Shown here piece after piece: positions 24,209-32,608 of a stretch of DNA of 64,000 nucleotides. A program made the position numbers and the translations under genes. Below the pieces are notes generated by a model that worked only from the letters and a program-made list of their open reading frames with translations, was not told where the DNA came from and did no database searches. Position 1 is the first letter of the stretch. The number at the start of each line of letters is the position of its first letter. This DNA is from Arthrobacter globiformis. Its GTDB lineage: Bacteria > Actinomycetota > Actinomycetes > Actinomycetales > Micrococcaceae. The stretch spans positions 152,078 through 216,077 of the forward strand of contig NZ_QLNP01000067.1 in the NCBI RefSeq assembly GCF_003261175.1, written 5' to 3'.

Positions 24209-25888
24209 TTATGGCTGGGGTGTGAGGATCCGGTTGAGGTCGCCTTGGGTGACGGACTTAGTCCGGTCGAACCGGGGGTCGTTCCTGAGTTCCTTGACCA
24301 GGCCCACGCCTAGGAGGGCGACGATCACGGTGAACGGCAGGGCCGAGAGCATGGCGGCCTGCTGGAGGGCGCCCAGACCGCCGACGATGAGGAGCACCAC
24401 GGCGCACAGGCCGGTCAAGAGCCCCCAGATAGTCAGGACAGGCTTGGTGGGGTTTAGTGTTCCGCGGGAGGACATCATGCTCAGGACGAAGGTGTTCGCG
24501 TCCGCGCCGGAGACGAAGTACATCACTACCAGGATGATGGCGACGATGGAGGTGAGGCCGGACAGGGGAAGTTCGGCGAGCGTGGCGAAGAAGGCGGAGT
24601 TGACGTCGTCGAGGGCGGCGGCGCCGATCTTCCCGCCGTTTTCCATGTCGAACTTGATGGCCGTGCCGCCAAAGATGGTGAACCAGACGAAGAAGACGAC
24701 GCTGGGGACGATCATGACGCCTGCGACGAATTCGCGGATGGTTCGTCCCTTGGAGATCTTGGCGAGGAATACGCCGACGAAGGCGCCCCAGCTCAGCCAC
24801 CAGGCCATCATGAAGTAAGTCCACCACTGCATCCACTGGACATCCTCGGGTGTGCCTGGGGTGAGCAGGCTGACGGCGAAGAAGTCGCTGAGGTATGTGC
24901 CGAGGGAGCGGAAGAAGAGGTTGGAGATGAAGTTGGTGGGTCCGGTGAATAGCACATAGAGTCCGAGCCCGACGGACAGAACCATGGTGCCCTGGCTGAG
25001 GTACTTGACGCCGCGGTTGACGCCGGACAGGGCTGACAGTGTGAAGATCACGGTGATGACGGCGATGATGAGGATCTGTCCCAGCAGGCTGGAGGGAATG
25101 CCGAATACACGGTTTACTCCTTCGCCGATCTGCGAGGCGCCGAGTCCCAGGGACGTGGTGGTTCCGAACAGCGTGGCGATGATGGCGAAGACGTCGATCA
25201 TCTTGCCGAACCAGCCATCGACCAGCTTGCCGAAAATCGGGCGGAGCATGGGGGACACCAGGCCGGGGTTGTTGCGGCAGTGTGTGGAGTAAGCGATTGC
25301 GAGGCCGAAGACCCCGAAGACTGCCCAGGCGTGCGGGCCCCAGTCGAAGTAGGAGAACTGCATGGCGCGGATCGCGGCGTCCATGGTGCCGGCTTGGGCG
25401 AGGCCGTGCGGCGGGGAAGCGAAGTGGGAGATGGGTTCGGCGACGCCGTAGCTGATGAGTCCGATTCCCATGACTGCTGAGAGGATCATTGCCAGCCATG
25501 CCCAGGTGCTGAACTCGGGCTTGGCGTCCTGGGCGCCGAGGCGGAGGCGTCCGAACCGGCTGACGGCGACGTAGATGAGCAGTCCGATGCAGCCGAGGGT
25601 AACCACCAGGTAGCTCCAGCCGACGCTCTGAGCTACCCAGTCCATGGCTGCGGTCATCACGCCATTGAGGCTTGTGGAGGAGAGGGATGCCCAGGCCGTG
25701 AAGGCGCCGATGAGTCCGACTGACGTCCAAAAGACGGCCCCGGGCCTGTTTCGAAGGCGGTCCGCCTCGGCCAGGGATGTTTCGGTTATTGGTCGGGTGC
25801 CGTTGGGGGAGGCAAGGATGGTTGGGCTTTCGTCCGTGCCTGGGCTTTTCGTTTCCATCAGGTCCTCGGCATTTTGTGTGTGGGTCAT
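24209..25888 (-). CDS. BCCT-family betaine/quaternary-amine transporter
   Basis: The start ATG at 25888 has GGAG 6 nt upstream; a TTG six codons earlier lacks one. The 559-residue protein has about twelve membrane segments and BCCT family motifs, including YFDWGPHAWAVFG, MAWWLSWGAFVGVFLAKIS, GRTIREFVAGV and the FFVWFTIFGGTA segment. BCCT carriers take up substrates with an N+(CH3)n group such as glycine betaine, choline, carnitine or ectoine. Placement between a flavin-reductase gene and gabD suggests it imports the N-methylated substrate of this island; osmoprotection is the alternative. Confidence 0.92.
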   Translation of the reverse strand: MTHTQNAEDLMETKSPGTDESPTILASPNGTRPITETSLAEADRLRNRPGAVFWTSVGLIGAFTAWASLSSTSLNGVMTAAMDWVAQSVGWSYLVVTLGCIGLLIYVAVSRFGRLRLGAQDAKPEFSTWAWLAMILSAVMGIGLISYGVAEPISHFASPPHGLAQAGTMDAAIRAMQFSYFDWGPHAWAVFGVFGLAIAYSTHCRNNPGLVSPMLRPIFGKLVDGWFGKMIDVFAIIATLFGTTTSLGLGASQIGEGVNRVFGIPSSLLGQILIIAVITVIFTLSALSGVNRGVKYLSQGTMVLSVGLGLYVLFTGPTNFISNLFFRSLGTYLSDFFAVSLLTPGTPEDVQWMQWWTYFMMAWWLSWGAFVGVFLAKISKGRTIREFVAGVMIVPSVVFFVWFTIFGGTAIKFDMENGGKIGAAALDDVNSAFFATLAELPLSGLTSIVAIILVVMYFVSGADANTFVLSMMSSRGTLNPTKPVLTIWGLLTGLCAVVLLIVGGLGALQQAAMLSALPFTVIVALLGVGLVKELRNDPRFDRTKSVTQGDLNRILTPQP

Positions 25889-26006
25889 GGCGTACTCCAG
25901 ATGCAAGGTTGCATGGGGTTGAAGTTGGTGATTCCCGGGCGGGGGGGACCCGGGTGTCTGGCCCGCCGGCTGCTGGCCGGGTCAGGACGATGATGGCACC
26001 TGAGGG

Positions 26007-26957
26007 TCAGAGTTCCTCGAGCTGCGCACCGTCGAAGAAGAGGCCTGCCTTGTAGATCATGGGGTCCACGTCGGCGACTTCGGCGTGCCGGACCCGGCCG
26101 ACGAAGATCGTGTGGGTTTTGGCCTGGAAGCGCTCCTTTATTTCCGCCTCCAGCGATGCTGCAGACCCGTCGATGAGCGGTACGCCGTTGGGGCCGGCAT
26201 GCCATTCCAGATCGGCGAACTTGTCCTGGGTCTTCGAAGCGAAGGTCTTGACCGTCCCAAGCTGGTTGTTGCTGAGGATGTTGATTCCAAAGTGCGAGGA
26301 CTGGAACAGCGCGGGGTACGTCGACGACGTCTTCTGGACGCAGACGAGAACCAGCGGCGGGTCCAGGGAAATGGACGCGTAGGAGTTGGCGGCAAGACCC
26401 TTGGGGGTGCCCTCCTCGTCAACGGTGGTCACGACAGTGACGCCGGTGATGAACTGCCGGTTGAATCCCTTCATGATGTCCTGCGGAAGGTTGCCGGACA
26501 GGTTGTCAACGATGACATCCGGGGTTTCATCCTCGAAGGCGGAGCCGAGGGACGGGATGCCCACGTGGGCGAGAAGTTCGACGGCGTCCCAGGTCACCTG
26601 TTCGTAGGCGATGCGCCCGTCCCGGAGAGTCAGCGCATTGGAGCCGCGGGTTTCCACGACGCGGCCTGTGGGCGGGACACCCCGAAGGGGGTGGGTGAAG
26701 GTTCCAGTCGACTTCCAGAAGATGGCCATGTCATCACCGCTGGCGATGACTTTCTCGATGCGGGTGGTCAGGTCGGGAAAAGCGGCCCGGACATCGAGGA
26801 TTTCCTGCTGCAGTTCCTTCAGTCCGCACACCTTCTTCGTGCCGGTGCTCTCACGCTGGTAGTCGGCGGTCACGATCGCGTCGAACGCGGTGACATCACC
26901 CTCGTCCCAAGCTGCGGTCCAAGCGGCGGTTACGGCGTCGTTGAGTGTCTCTTGCAT
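26007..26957 (-). CDS. fusion: SnoaL-like domain + flavin reductase (FMN-binding split barrel)
   Basis: The product is 316 residues from the ATG at 26957. Residues 1-140 are a SnoaL/ester-cyclase-like domain (VTAAWTAAWDEGDVTAFDAIV, GRIAYEQVTWDAVELLAHVG). Residues about 165-316 are an HpaC-type flavin reductase domain (MKGFNRQFITGVTVVTT, GLAANSYASISLDPPLVLVCVQ, HFGINILS). The reductase half supplies reduced flavin to a two-component monooxygenase, and the matching luciferase-like oxygenase ends the divergent operon. The SnoaL half may act on the product. The gene diverges from the GntR regulator with 118 bp between, so shared control is likely. Confidence 0.87.
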   Translation of the reverse strand: MQETLNDAVTAAWTAAWDEGDVTAFDAIVTADYQRESTGTKKVCGLKELQQEILDVRAAFPDLTTRIEKVIASGDDMAIFWKSTGTFTHPLRGVPPTGRVVETRGSNALTLRDGRIAYEQVTWDAVELLAHVGIPSLGSAFEDETPDVIVDNLSGNLPQDIMKGFNRQFITGVTVVTTVDEEGTPKGLAANSYASISLDPPLVLVCVQKTSSTYPALFQSSHFGINILSNNQLGTVKTFASKTQDKFADLEWHAGPNGVPLIDGSAASLEAEIKERFQAKTHTIFVGRVRHAEVADVDPMIYKAGLFFDGAQLEEL

Positions 26958-27039
26958 GCCACAACGGTAAGGCCGGGTGTGATCTACGTCAATAGCTACA
27001 CCCGAAAACGCCACTAGACCCCTAAAAGACAGCAGTCTC

Positions 27040-27069
27040 TTGACGGCCGTGTTGTATGCAACGTAGGTT
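27040..27069 (+). promoter_or_regulatory. leaderless gntR promoter with palindromic operator
   Basis: TTGACG (27040-27045) and TAGGTT (27064-27069) are 18 bp apart, and the gntR ATG at 27076 is 6 nt beyond, so the message would be leaderless. GTTG-TATG-CAAC at 27051-27062 lies in the spacer; with the GntR gene adjacent it is a natural autoregulatory operator that could also control the divergent reductase gene. Confidence 0.6.
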
Positions 27070-27075
27070 TGATGC

Positions 27076-27783
27076 ATGCAAGAAGTCATTCAGTTGCGAA
27101 AGGGCGTTCCGGCGTCCGCGAACCAGGCCAGCATTTTGGACAAGCTCCGGAAGCTGGTCCTCAGCGGCGAGTATCCTCCGGGAGCGCCTCTGCCGGAGCT
27201 CTTCCTTGCCGACCAGTTCGAGGTGAGCCGGACACCGGTGCGTGAAGCCTTGAAGCAGCTGGAAAACGAGGGCCTGGTGGAGATCAGGCCCAAGGTAGGG
27301 ACCTTCGTCCGAATCCCGACCCGGCGCGAGATCGTTGAGCTCTTCCAGCTCAAGGAGAGCCTCGAAGGTCTGGCCGCCAGCCTCCTCGCCCGGCGCGGTA
27401 CGGTGCCGGAGCTTGACATCCTCAAGCGCAACATCGAGGAATCAGAGCGTGCTGAGCGACGTGCTGACGCCGCGACATACGCCGAACTCGTCCACGAGTT
27501 CCACTGGACGATTGTCAAGGGTTCGGATAACTCCAAGCTCGCCGAGCACTACGGGCGCCTCATGAACCAGCTTGCCTACCACCGGATTGTCCTCGAAACC
27601 GTTGAGCGTCCGGCCCGGATGCGCGCTTCCATCCGCGAACACCAGTCTGTGGTCGATGCCCTCATGGAAAAAGACCCTGTTGGCGCCGAGCTCGCCATGC
27701 GGGGCCACGTCAGCGCCTCCAGCTTGGCCGCGGCACGGGGCGCAGACACCGGCAACGCCGCCGGCGAAAAAACACAAGCTTAG
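27076..27783 (+). CDS. GntR-family (FadR subfamily) regulator
   Basis: This 235-residue regulator has a winged HTH in residues 17-80 (GAPLPELFLADQFEVSRTPVREALKQL, then EGLVEIRPKVGTFVRIPT) and a FadR/FCD-type helical ligand domain with an AELVHEFHW segment and a later His (IREHQSVVDAL), which in this family coordinate a metal used for carboxylate ligands. It is divergent from the SnoaL-reductase gene and 53 bp upstream of the catabolic operon. It most likely represses both units until the substrate or a ring-opened acid appears. Confidence 0.92.
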   Translation: MQEVIQLRKGVPASANQASILDKLRKLVLSGEYPPGAPLPELFLADQFEVSRTPVREALKQLENEGLVEIRPKVGTFVRIPTRREIVELFQLKESLEGLAASLLARRGTVPELDILKRNIEESERAERRADAATYAELVHEFHWTIVKGSDNSKLAEHYGRLMNQLAYHRIVLETVERPARMRASIREHQSVVDALMEKDPVGAELAMRGHVSASSLAAARGADTGNAAGEKTQA

Positions 27784-27800
27784 TCACCGAAGGGAACCCC

Positions 27801-27833
27801 ATGACTGCCACTAGCTCCCCAAAGAAGGGTTGA
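27801..27833 (+). CDS. possible 10-codon leader ORF before the AA_synth operon
   Basis: ATG at 27801 with GAAGGG 8 nt upstream encodes a 10-residue peptide (MTATSSPKKG) whose stop lies 3 bp before the next gene's GTG and whose end includes that gene's ribosome-binding site (AAGAAGGG). It may serve translational coupling only. Confidence 0.3.
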   Translation: MTATSSPKKG

Positions 27834-27836
27834 ACC

Positions 27837-28505
27837 GTGTCCGAGACAACAATCATCCCCGTGGCCGAAGGAACCAACCTCGCGTCGGCGATTGAAGAAC
27901 TCGCCCGGGAAGTCGGGGTCCGCAAGGTCACCGTGCTGACGGAGGAAATCCTCCGTGACGGGTCGGGAGCCCTGGCCACCAGCGTGACCAGGGCTGCCGC
28001 CGCCGCCGTCATCCGCAACCCATGGAGCGGCTCGGCTGTCTCCACTGACCTGGCACCCGAAACCGAACGCATAGCTCCCGTTCTCGCCAAAGTTCTCACC
28101 GACCGCCTCACAGCAGCCCTCGGAGGCGCCGGCGAGATCGAGGCGTTCGGCAAATCCGCCGTTGTCGGGCTGAAGGGCGAAGTTGAACACGCCGCAGCGC
28201 TCATCCACACGCCCTACTTCGGAAACCTGGTCCGTGAGTTCCTCGAAGGCACATCAATCCTCTCCTTCTCGGACGAACGGGCAGAGCCCGGAACCACGAT
28301 CGCCGTGCCGATGTGGCACAAGGAAGCCGCCTCCACACGAAGCCACTACCAGACCCTGACGCTGAACCTGAGCGATGCACCCCACCCCGACGAGATAGTT
28401 GTCATCGCCGCCGCCTCAACCGGTTCGCGCCCGCATCCCCGCATCGGTGACCGAACCACCGACCGACCCGTAACCGCTGAAATCCTGGAGGGAATCCTGC
28501 CGTGA
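27837..28505 (+). CDS. AA_synth (PF06684) family protein, long paralogue
   Basis: The 222-residue product starts at GTG 27837 behind AAGAAGGG. It belongs to the PF06684 'amino acid synthesis' family, recognised from the order VRKVTVLTEEIL, AAAAVIRNPWSG, AFGKSAVVGLKGEVEHAAALIHTP and DAPHPDEIVVIAAA. Its stop overlaps the start of a shorter paralogue (28502). The family name reflects genomic association; no reaction is established that I can rely on. An N-terminal extension of about 25 residues distinguishes it from its partner, so the two may form a heteromer. Confidence 0.82.
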   Translation: MSETTIIPVAEGTNLASAIEELAREVGVRKVTVLTEEILRDGSGALATSVTRAAAAAVIRNPWSGSAVSTDLAPETERIAPVLAKVLTDRLTAALGGAGEIEAFGKSAVVGLKGEVEHAAALIHTPYFGNLVREFLEGTSILSFSDERAEPGTTIAVPMWHKEAASTRSHYQTLTLNLSDAPHPDEIVVIAAASTGSRPHPRIGDRTTDRPVTAEILEGILP

Positions 28506-29053
28506 AAATCCGCAAAATCGTTACCCTGTCCGAAGAAATCCTGACCGAGGGCGGTCGCCCCGTAACCCCCGGAGCCCGGGTCGCGATCGCCGTTGCAGTC
28601 GTGGAAAACCCGTGGGCCGGCCAGGGCTTTGTAGAGGACCTGACCGAAGGCATCGATGCCATCGCCTCGGACCTCGGCGCGCTCCTCGCCCCCAAAGTCA
28701 TCGAGGTGCTCGGCGCTCCCGTAGAGGCTTACGGCAAGGCCGCCATCGTCGGCATCGAAGGCGAGATCGAGCACGGCTCGGCGCTGATCCACACGCTGAA
28801 GTTCGGTGACCACTACCGCAAGGCCGCTTCCGCCACCACGCTGCTGCCCGCCGTCGAAAAGCGCGCACCCGCCGGCACGGTCTTCGACATCCCCATGAAG
28901 CACATCACCGACGCAACCATCCGCTCGCACCACCAAAGCGTGGAGGTCCGGGTGGCCGACGCACCCCACCCCGGCGAGATCCTCATCGCCCTGGCCGCGT
29001 CCGCGCAGGGACGGCCGCAGGAGCGCCTGGCGCCCCTGTCCACGGAGCAATGA
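28502..29053 (+). CDS. AA_synth (PF06684) family protein, short paralogue
   Basis: The 183-residue product shares the same motif order as the preceding gene (IRKIVTLSEEIL, VAVVENPWAGQGF, AYGKAAIVGIEGEIEHGSALIHTL, DAPHPGEILIALAA). ATG overlaps the upstream stop (ATGA-type overlap) and its own stop overlaps the alpha/beta-hydrolase start, giving tight coupling. PF06684 proteins have repeatedly been found next to flavin monooxygenases in catabolic operons. A hydrolytic or amide-forming role is only a guess. Confidence 0.82.
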   Translation: MKIRKIVTLSEEILTEGGRPVTPGARVAIAVAVVENPWAGQGFVEDLTEGIDAIASDLGALLAPKVIEVLGAPVEAYGKAAIVGIEGEIEHGSALIHTLKFGDHYRKAASATTLLPAVEKRAPAGTVFDIPMKHITDATIRSHHQSVEVRVADAPHPGEILIALAASAQGRPQERLAPLSTEQ

Positions 29054-29790
29054 CCCAAGTGTCTGAAACGCCCATTGCCCTTCTGCACGGCGTCGGCCTT
29101 GACGCCAGCATGTGGGCCCCGGTTAGGGATGCCCTCAAGCGTGACTCAGTGGCCATCGACCTGCCGGGCCACGGACGGCAGCCAGCCCTGGCGGAACCAA
29201 CCACCCTGGCCGAACTTGCCGAAGACGTGCTGGGCCGCCTCCCGGAGCGAAGCCACCTGGTGGGCTTTTCGCTCGGAGCACTGATCGCGCAGTACATCGC
29301 CAGGTTCCACCCCGACCGGATCGCGACTATGACCTGCGTGAACTCCGTCTGCCAGCGCACCGAGGACGAATCAAAGGCCGTCCTCAAGAGGCTGGAGGCG
29401 GCAGAGTCGGATTTCCCGGCCACCGTCGAAGCCTCCATCGACCGCTGGTACACCGGCACGTCCGTGCCTGAAAGCGTTGTGGAAGCAACGCGCCGCACCC
29501 TGGAAGCGAACGACGTCGAATCCTTTGTGCACGCCTACCGCGTGTTCGCGGTCGGTGACGCGGTCATCGGTCCGGAGCTTGGCAGCGTCCAGGTGCCCAC
29601 CCTCGCTGTCACCGGTGAGCTGGACCCCGGATCAACGCCGGAGATGACCCGGCGCCTGGCAGCAGCGATCCCGGGTGCCAAGAGCCTCGTGGTTCCTGGC
29701 GCACGGCACATGCTGCCGGTCCAGAACGCTGACGTTTTGGCCGGGGCAATTAATGACTTCATCCAAGAATCGGAAGGAGAACGGGCATGA
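29050..29790 (+). CDS. alpha/beta hydrolase, candidate ring-opened-amide hydrolase
   Basis: This 246-residue protein has the alpha/beta-hydrolase layout: oxyanion-hole LLHGVGLDASMW (11-22), nucleophile elbow GFSLG with Ser74, acid TGELDPGS and base GARHML. It resembles enol-lactone hydrolases and the hydrolases that cleave (N-acyl)aminomethylene-succinates in pyridine-type catabolism (TgnD of trigonelline, the equivalent step of vitamin B6 degradation). Its position between the AA_synth pair and an aldehyde dehydrogenase fits that step, releasing amine, formate, CO2 and succinic semialdehyde. Substrate remains inferred. Confidence 0.88.
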   Translation: MTQVSETPIALLHGVGLDASMWAPVRDALKRDSVAIDLPGHGRQPALAEPTTLAELAEDVLGRLPERSHLVGFSLGALIAQYIARFHPDRIATMTCVNSVCQRTEDESKAVLKRLEAAESDFPATVEASIDRWYTGTSVPESVVEATRRTLEANDVESFVHAYRVFAVGDAVIGPELGSVQVPTLAVTGELDPGSTPEMTRRLAAAIPGAKSLVVPGARHMLPVQNADVLAGAINDFIQESEGERA

Positions 29791-31268
29791 CGCTCCGACT
29801 CGACCACTTCATCGGGGGTACCTGGTCTGCTCCCGCCGGCGGGGAATACTTCCCCAGTACCAACCCGGCAACGCTCGAGCTGCTGTATGAAGCGGCACGG
29901 GGAACCGAAGAGGACGTCCGCCGCGCCGTGGCAGCAGCCAAGGAAGCGTTCGAATCCCCGCTGTGGCGCGACCTCACGGCCACCAAGCGAGGCCACCTCC
30001 TCCGACGCCTCGGCGACCTGATCGGCGAGCACGCAGACGAGCTCGCGGAGCTGGAAACCCTGGACAACGGCAAGCTGCTGCGCGAGATGCGCGGCCAGCT
30101 CGCCTCTCTGCCCGAGTACCTCTACTACTACGCCGGGCTGGCGGACAAGGTCCAGGGCAGCCAGATCCCCACCAACTCGATCACCATGCTGAACTACACC
30201 CAGCGCGAACCCCTCGGCGTCGTCGGGGCCATCACCCCCTGGAACTCGCCCCTGACACTGACCACGTCCAAGCTGGCCCCGGCCCTGGCCGCCGGCAACA
30301 CCGTGGTCATCAAGCCCAGCGAGTACACCTCGCGGACCATCCTGCGGGTCGCCGAGCTGGCATCCCAAGCAGGGTTCCCCGACGGCGTCGTGAACGTCGT
30401 CACCGGCTTCGGGCAGGAAGCCGGCGCCGCGCTGGTAAGCCACCGCGACCTGGCAAAGATCTCCTTCACCGGATCTACGGCGACCGGTGCCCGCATTGCC
30501 GCGGAAACGGCGTCGCGCTTTATCGGTTCAACCCTTGAGCTCGGCGGCAAGAGCCCCAACATCGTGTTCGAGGACGCCGACGTGTCCAACGCGGCGATGG
30601 GCGTCATCGCCGGGATCTTCGCAGCAGCGGGCCAGACCTGCATCGCCGGCAGCCGCGTCTTCGCCCACCGCAGCGTCTACGACGAACTCGTCGAACGCGT
30701 CGCCGAACGCGCGGCGTCTATCATCATCGGTGACCCGCGGCTGGCCACCACCGAACTCGGACCCCTCGCCTTCGGCGCCCAGCTGGACAAAGTGAGCTCC
30801 TACGTGGACATCGGCGTCAGCGAGGGCGCGACAGTCCGGACCGGAGGCAAGCGCCCAGACATCGAACTCCCGGGTTACTTCTTCGCACCCACCGTCCTGA
30901 CCGACGTCGACAACTCCATGCGCGTCGTACGGGAAGAGATTTTTGGACCGGTCGCCGCAATCATGCCCTTCGACTCCGAGGACGAGGTTGTCGGCCTCGC
31001 CAACGACACCGAGTACGGGCTCGCTGCCGGCATATGGACGCAGAACCTGGCCCGGGCCCACAGGATGGCCCGCCGGCTGGAAGCAGGCACGGTGTGGGTC
31101 AACACTTACCGCGCCATGTCCCCGATGTCGCCGCGGCAGGGGTTCAAGAACTCCGGTGTTGGCATCGAGCACGGACTCGAGTCCATGCACGACTACACCC
31201 GGCTCAAGAGCGTCTGGATCAACACCGACGAAGGTCCCGTCTCCGACCCGTTCGTCCTGCGCAGCTAA
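29787..31268 (+). CDS. NAD-dependent aldehyde dehydrogenase
   Basis: A 493-residue aldehyde dehydrogenase with cofactor motifs PWNSPLTLTTSKLAPALAAG (151-170) and FTGSTATGARI (227-237), general base Glu251 in LELGGKSPNIV and nucleophile Cys285 in GQTCIAGSR. It overlaps the hydrolase by 4 bp. In the trigonelline-type model it would be the TgnC equivalent, oxidising the ring-opened semialdehyde to the dicarboxylate that the hydrolase cleaves. It is clearly distinct from gabD at 22.6-24.1 kb. Confidence 0.92.
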   Translation: MTLRLDHFIGGTWSAPAGGEYFPSTNPATLELLYEAARGTEEDVRRAVAAAKEAFESPLWRDLTATKRGHLLRRLGDLIGEHADELAELETLDNGKLLREMRGQLASLPEYLYYYAGLADKVQGSQIPTNSITMLNYTQREPLGVVGAITPWNSPLTLTTSKLAPALAAGNTVVIKPSEYTSRTILRVAELASQAGFPDGVVNVVTGFGQEAGAALVSHRDLAKISFTGSTATGARIAAETASRFIGSTLELGGKSPNIVFEDADVSNAAMGVIAGIFAAAGQTCIAGSRVFAHRSVYDELVERVAERAASIIIGDPRLATTELGPLAFGAQLDKVSSYVDIGVSEGATVRTGGKRPDIELPGYFFAPTVLTDVDNSMRVVREEIFGPVAAIMPFDSEDEVVGLANDTEYGLAAGIWTQNLARAHRMARRLEAGTVWVNTYRAMSPMSPRQGFKNSGVGIEHGLESMHDYTRLKSVWINTDEGPVSDPFVLRS

Positions 31269-31279
31269 AGGAACCCGAA

Positions 31280-31480
31280 ATGCCTCTCATCGAAGTGTCC
31301 ATCGCCCGGGGCCGGACCCCCGAGCAGCTCCGCTCGCTCATCAACGAGCTGCACCTGGCCGCAGAAAAAGCTGTCGGGGCGGTCCCTGAAAACACCACCG
31401 TCATCGTCCGCGAAATCGAACACGAGCACTGGTCCCGCGGCAACCAAACCATCGCCGAACGCAACGCGGCTGCCACCTAG
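31280..31480 (+). CDS. 4-oxalocrotonate tautomerase family protein
   Basis: The 66-residue product keeps the catalytic N-terminal Pro after Met (MPLIEVSIARG) and is read from the ATG at 31280, 11 bp after the aldehyde dehydrogenase, with AAAGGA upstream. Arg10 and the later VIVREIEHEHW segment fit small 4-OT-like tautomerases. It would interconvert enol and keto or dienol forms of an acyclic intermediate in this operon. It has no counterpart in the described trigonelline route. Confidence 0.82.
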   Translation: MPLIEVSIARGRTPEQLRSLINELHLAAEKAVGAVPENTTVIVREIEHEHWSRGNQTIAERNAAAT

Positions 31481-31540
31481 GCAGGCTGCAGCCACCAATT
31501 TACGCGCAGGCGAAAATCGCCGCAGAACGAAGGAGTAACA

Positions 31541-32608
31541 ATGCGCTTTTCCCTCTTCGTCCACATGGAACGATGGGACGATTCCGTCTCCTACCAGGAA
31601 TGCTTCGAGAACCTGACGGAACTCAGCCTCATCGCGGAGGCCGGCGGCTTCAGTACCGTCTGGATCGGCGAGCACCACTCCATGGAATACACCATCTCAC
31701 CGAGCCCCATGCCCCAGCTCGCCTACCTGGCGGCGCGGACCTCGAAAATCCGTCTGGGCGCCGGGACCATCATCGCGCCGTTCTGGAACCCGCTCCGGGT
31801 AGCGGGCGAGTGCGCGCTCCTGGACGTCATCAGCAACGGCCGGATGGAAGTGGGCCTGGCCCGCGGCGCCTACCAGTTCGAATTTGACCGGATGCTGGGC
31901 GGCATGTCAGCGGTCGACGGCGGCAAGCACCTCCGCGAGCTCGTCCCGGCAGTCCGCGCCCTCTGGGAAGGCGACTACGCTCACGACGGCGAGGTCTGGC
32001 AGTTCCCCACCTCCACCAGCATCCCCAAGCCCGTCCAAAAGCCGACCCCGCCCATGTGGATCGCAGCCCGCGACATCTCCTCCCACGAGTTCGCCGTCGC
32101 TAACGGGTGCAACGTCATGGTCACGCCCCTGATGAAGGGCGACGAGGAAGTCGAAGACCTGGCACGCAAGTTCGACACCGCCGTGGAGAACAACCCCGGC
32201 GTCCCCCGCCCCGACCTCATGGTCCTCCGGCACACCCACGTCCACTCCGCCGACGAGCCCGAAGGCTGGCGCCGCCCCGCCGAAGGCATCAACAAGTTCT
32301 ACCGCACCTTCGACGCCTGGTTCGGCAACAAGACCACCCCCGTCAACGGCTTCCTCGAGCCCAGCCCCGAAGAAAAGTTCGCCGAGCGTCCGGAATTCAG
32401 TCCCGAATCCCTCCACAAGACCGCCATGATCGGGACGCCCGACGAAGTCATCGAACGCCTCCGTCGCTACGAGGCACTTGGCGTCACTGAATTCAGCGTC
32501 TGGTCTGACAACAGCCTCACCCACGAAGAAAAGAAGCGCTCACTCGAGCTCTTCATCGAACATGTGGTACCGGCCTTCCAGGAACAACCCGCCGCCGTTT
32601 CCATCTGA
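31541..32608 (+). CDS. luciferase-like (LLM class) flavin-dependent monooxygenase
   Basis: The 355-residue TIM-barrel protein has the LLM pattern: MRFSLFVHME, AEAGGFSTVWIGEHH (33-47), LGAGTIIAPFWNPLRVAGE, GRMEVGLARG and the C-terminal MIGTPDEVIERLRRYEALGVTEF. AAGGAGTAACA precedes the ATG. Enzymes of this class need reduced FMN from a reductase, here probably the SnoaL-reductase fusion. Heterocycle-opening relatives include TgnA (trigonelline) and pyridine monooxygenase. It closes the operon; nothing downstream is on this strand until 40.4 kb. Confidence 0.9.
   Translation: MRFSLFVHMERWDDSVSYQECFENLTELSLIAEAGGFSTVWIGEHHSMEYTISPSPMPQLAYLAARTSKIRLGAGTIIAPFWNPLRVAGECALLDVISNGRMEVGLARGAYQFEFDRMLGGMSAVDGGKHLRELVPAVRALWEGDYAHDGEVWQFPTSTSIPKPVQKPTPPMWIAARDISSHEFAVANGCNVMVTPLMKGDEEVEDLARKFDTAVENNPGVPRPDLMVLRHTHVHSADEPEGWRRPAEGINKFYRTFDAWFGNKTTPVNGFLEPSPEEKFAERPEFSPESLHKTAMIGTPDEVIERLRRYEALGVTEFSVWSDNSLTHEEKKRSLELFIEHVVPAFQEQPAAVSI

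Noticed and set aside
24258-25730. Arg/His-rich 490-aa minus-strand frame inside the BCCT gene
   Set aside because: Frame-shifted shadow of the transporter with extreme composition and no start signal.
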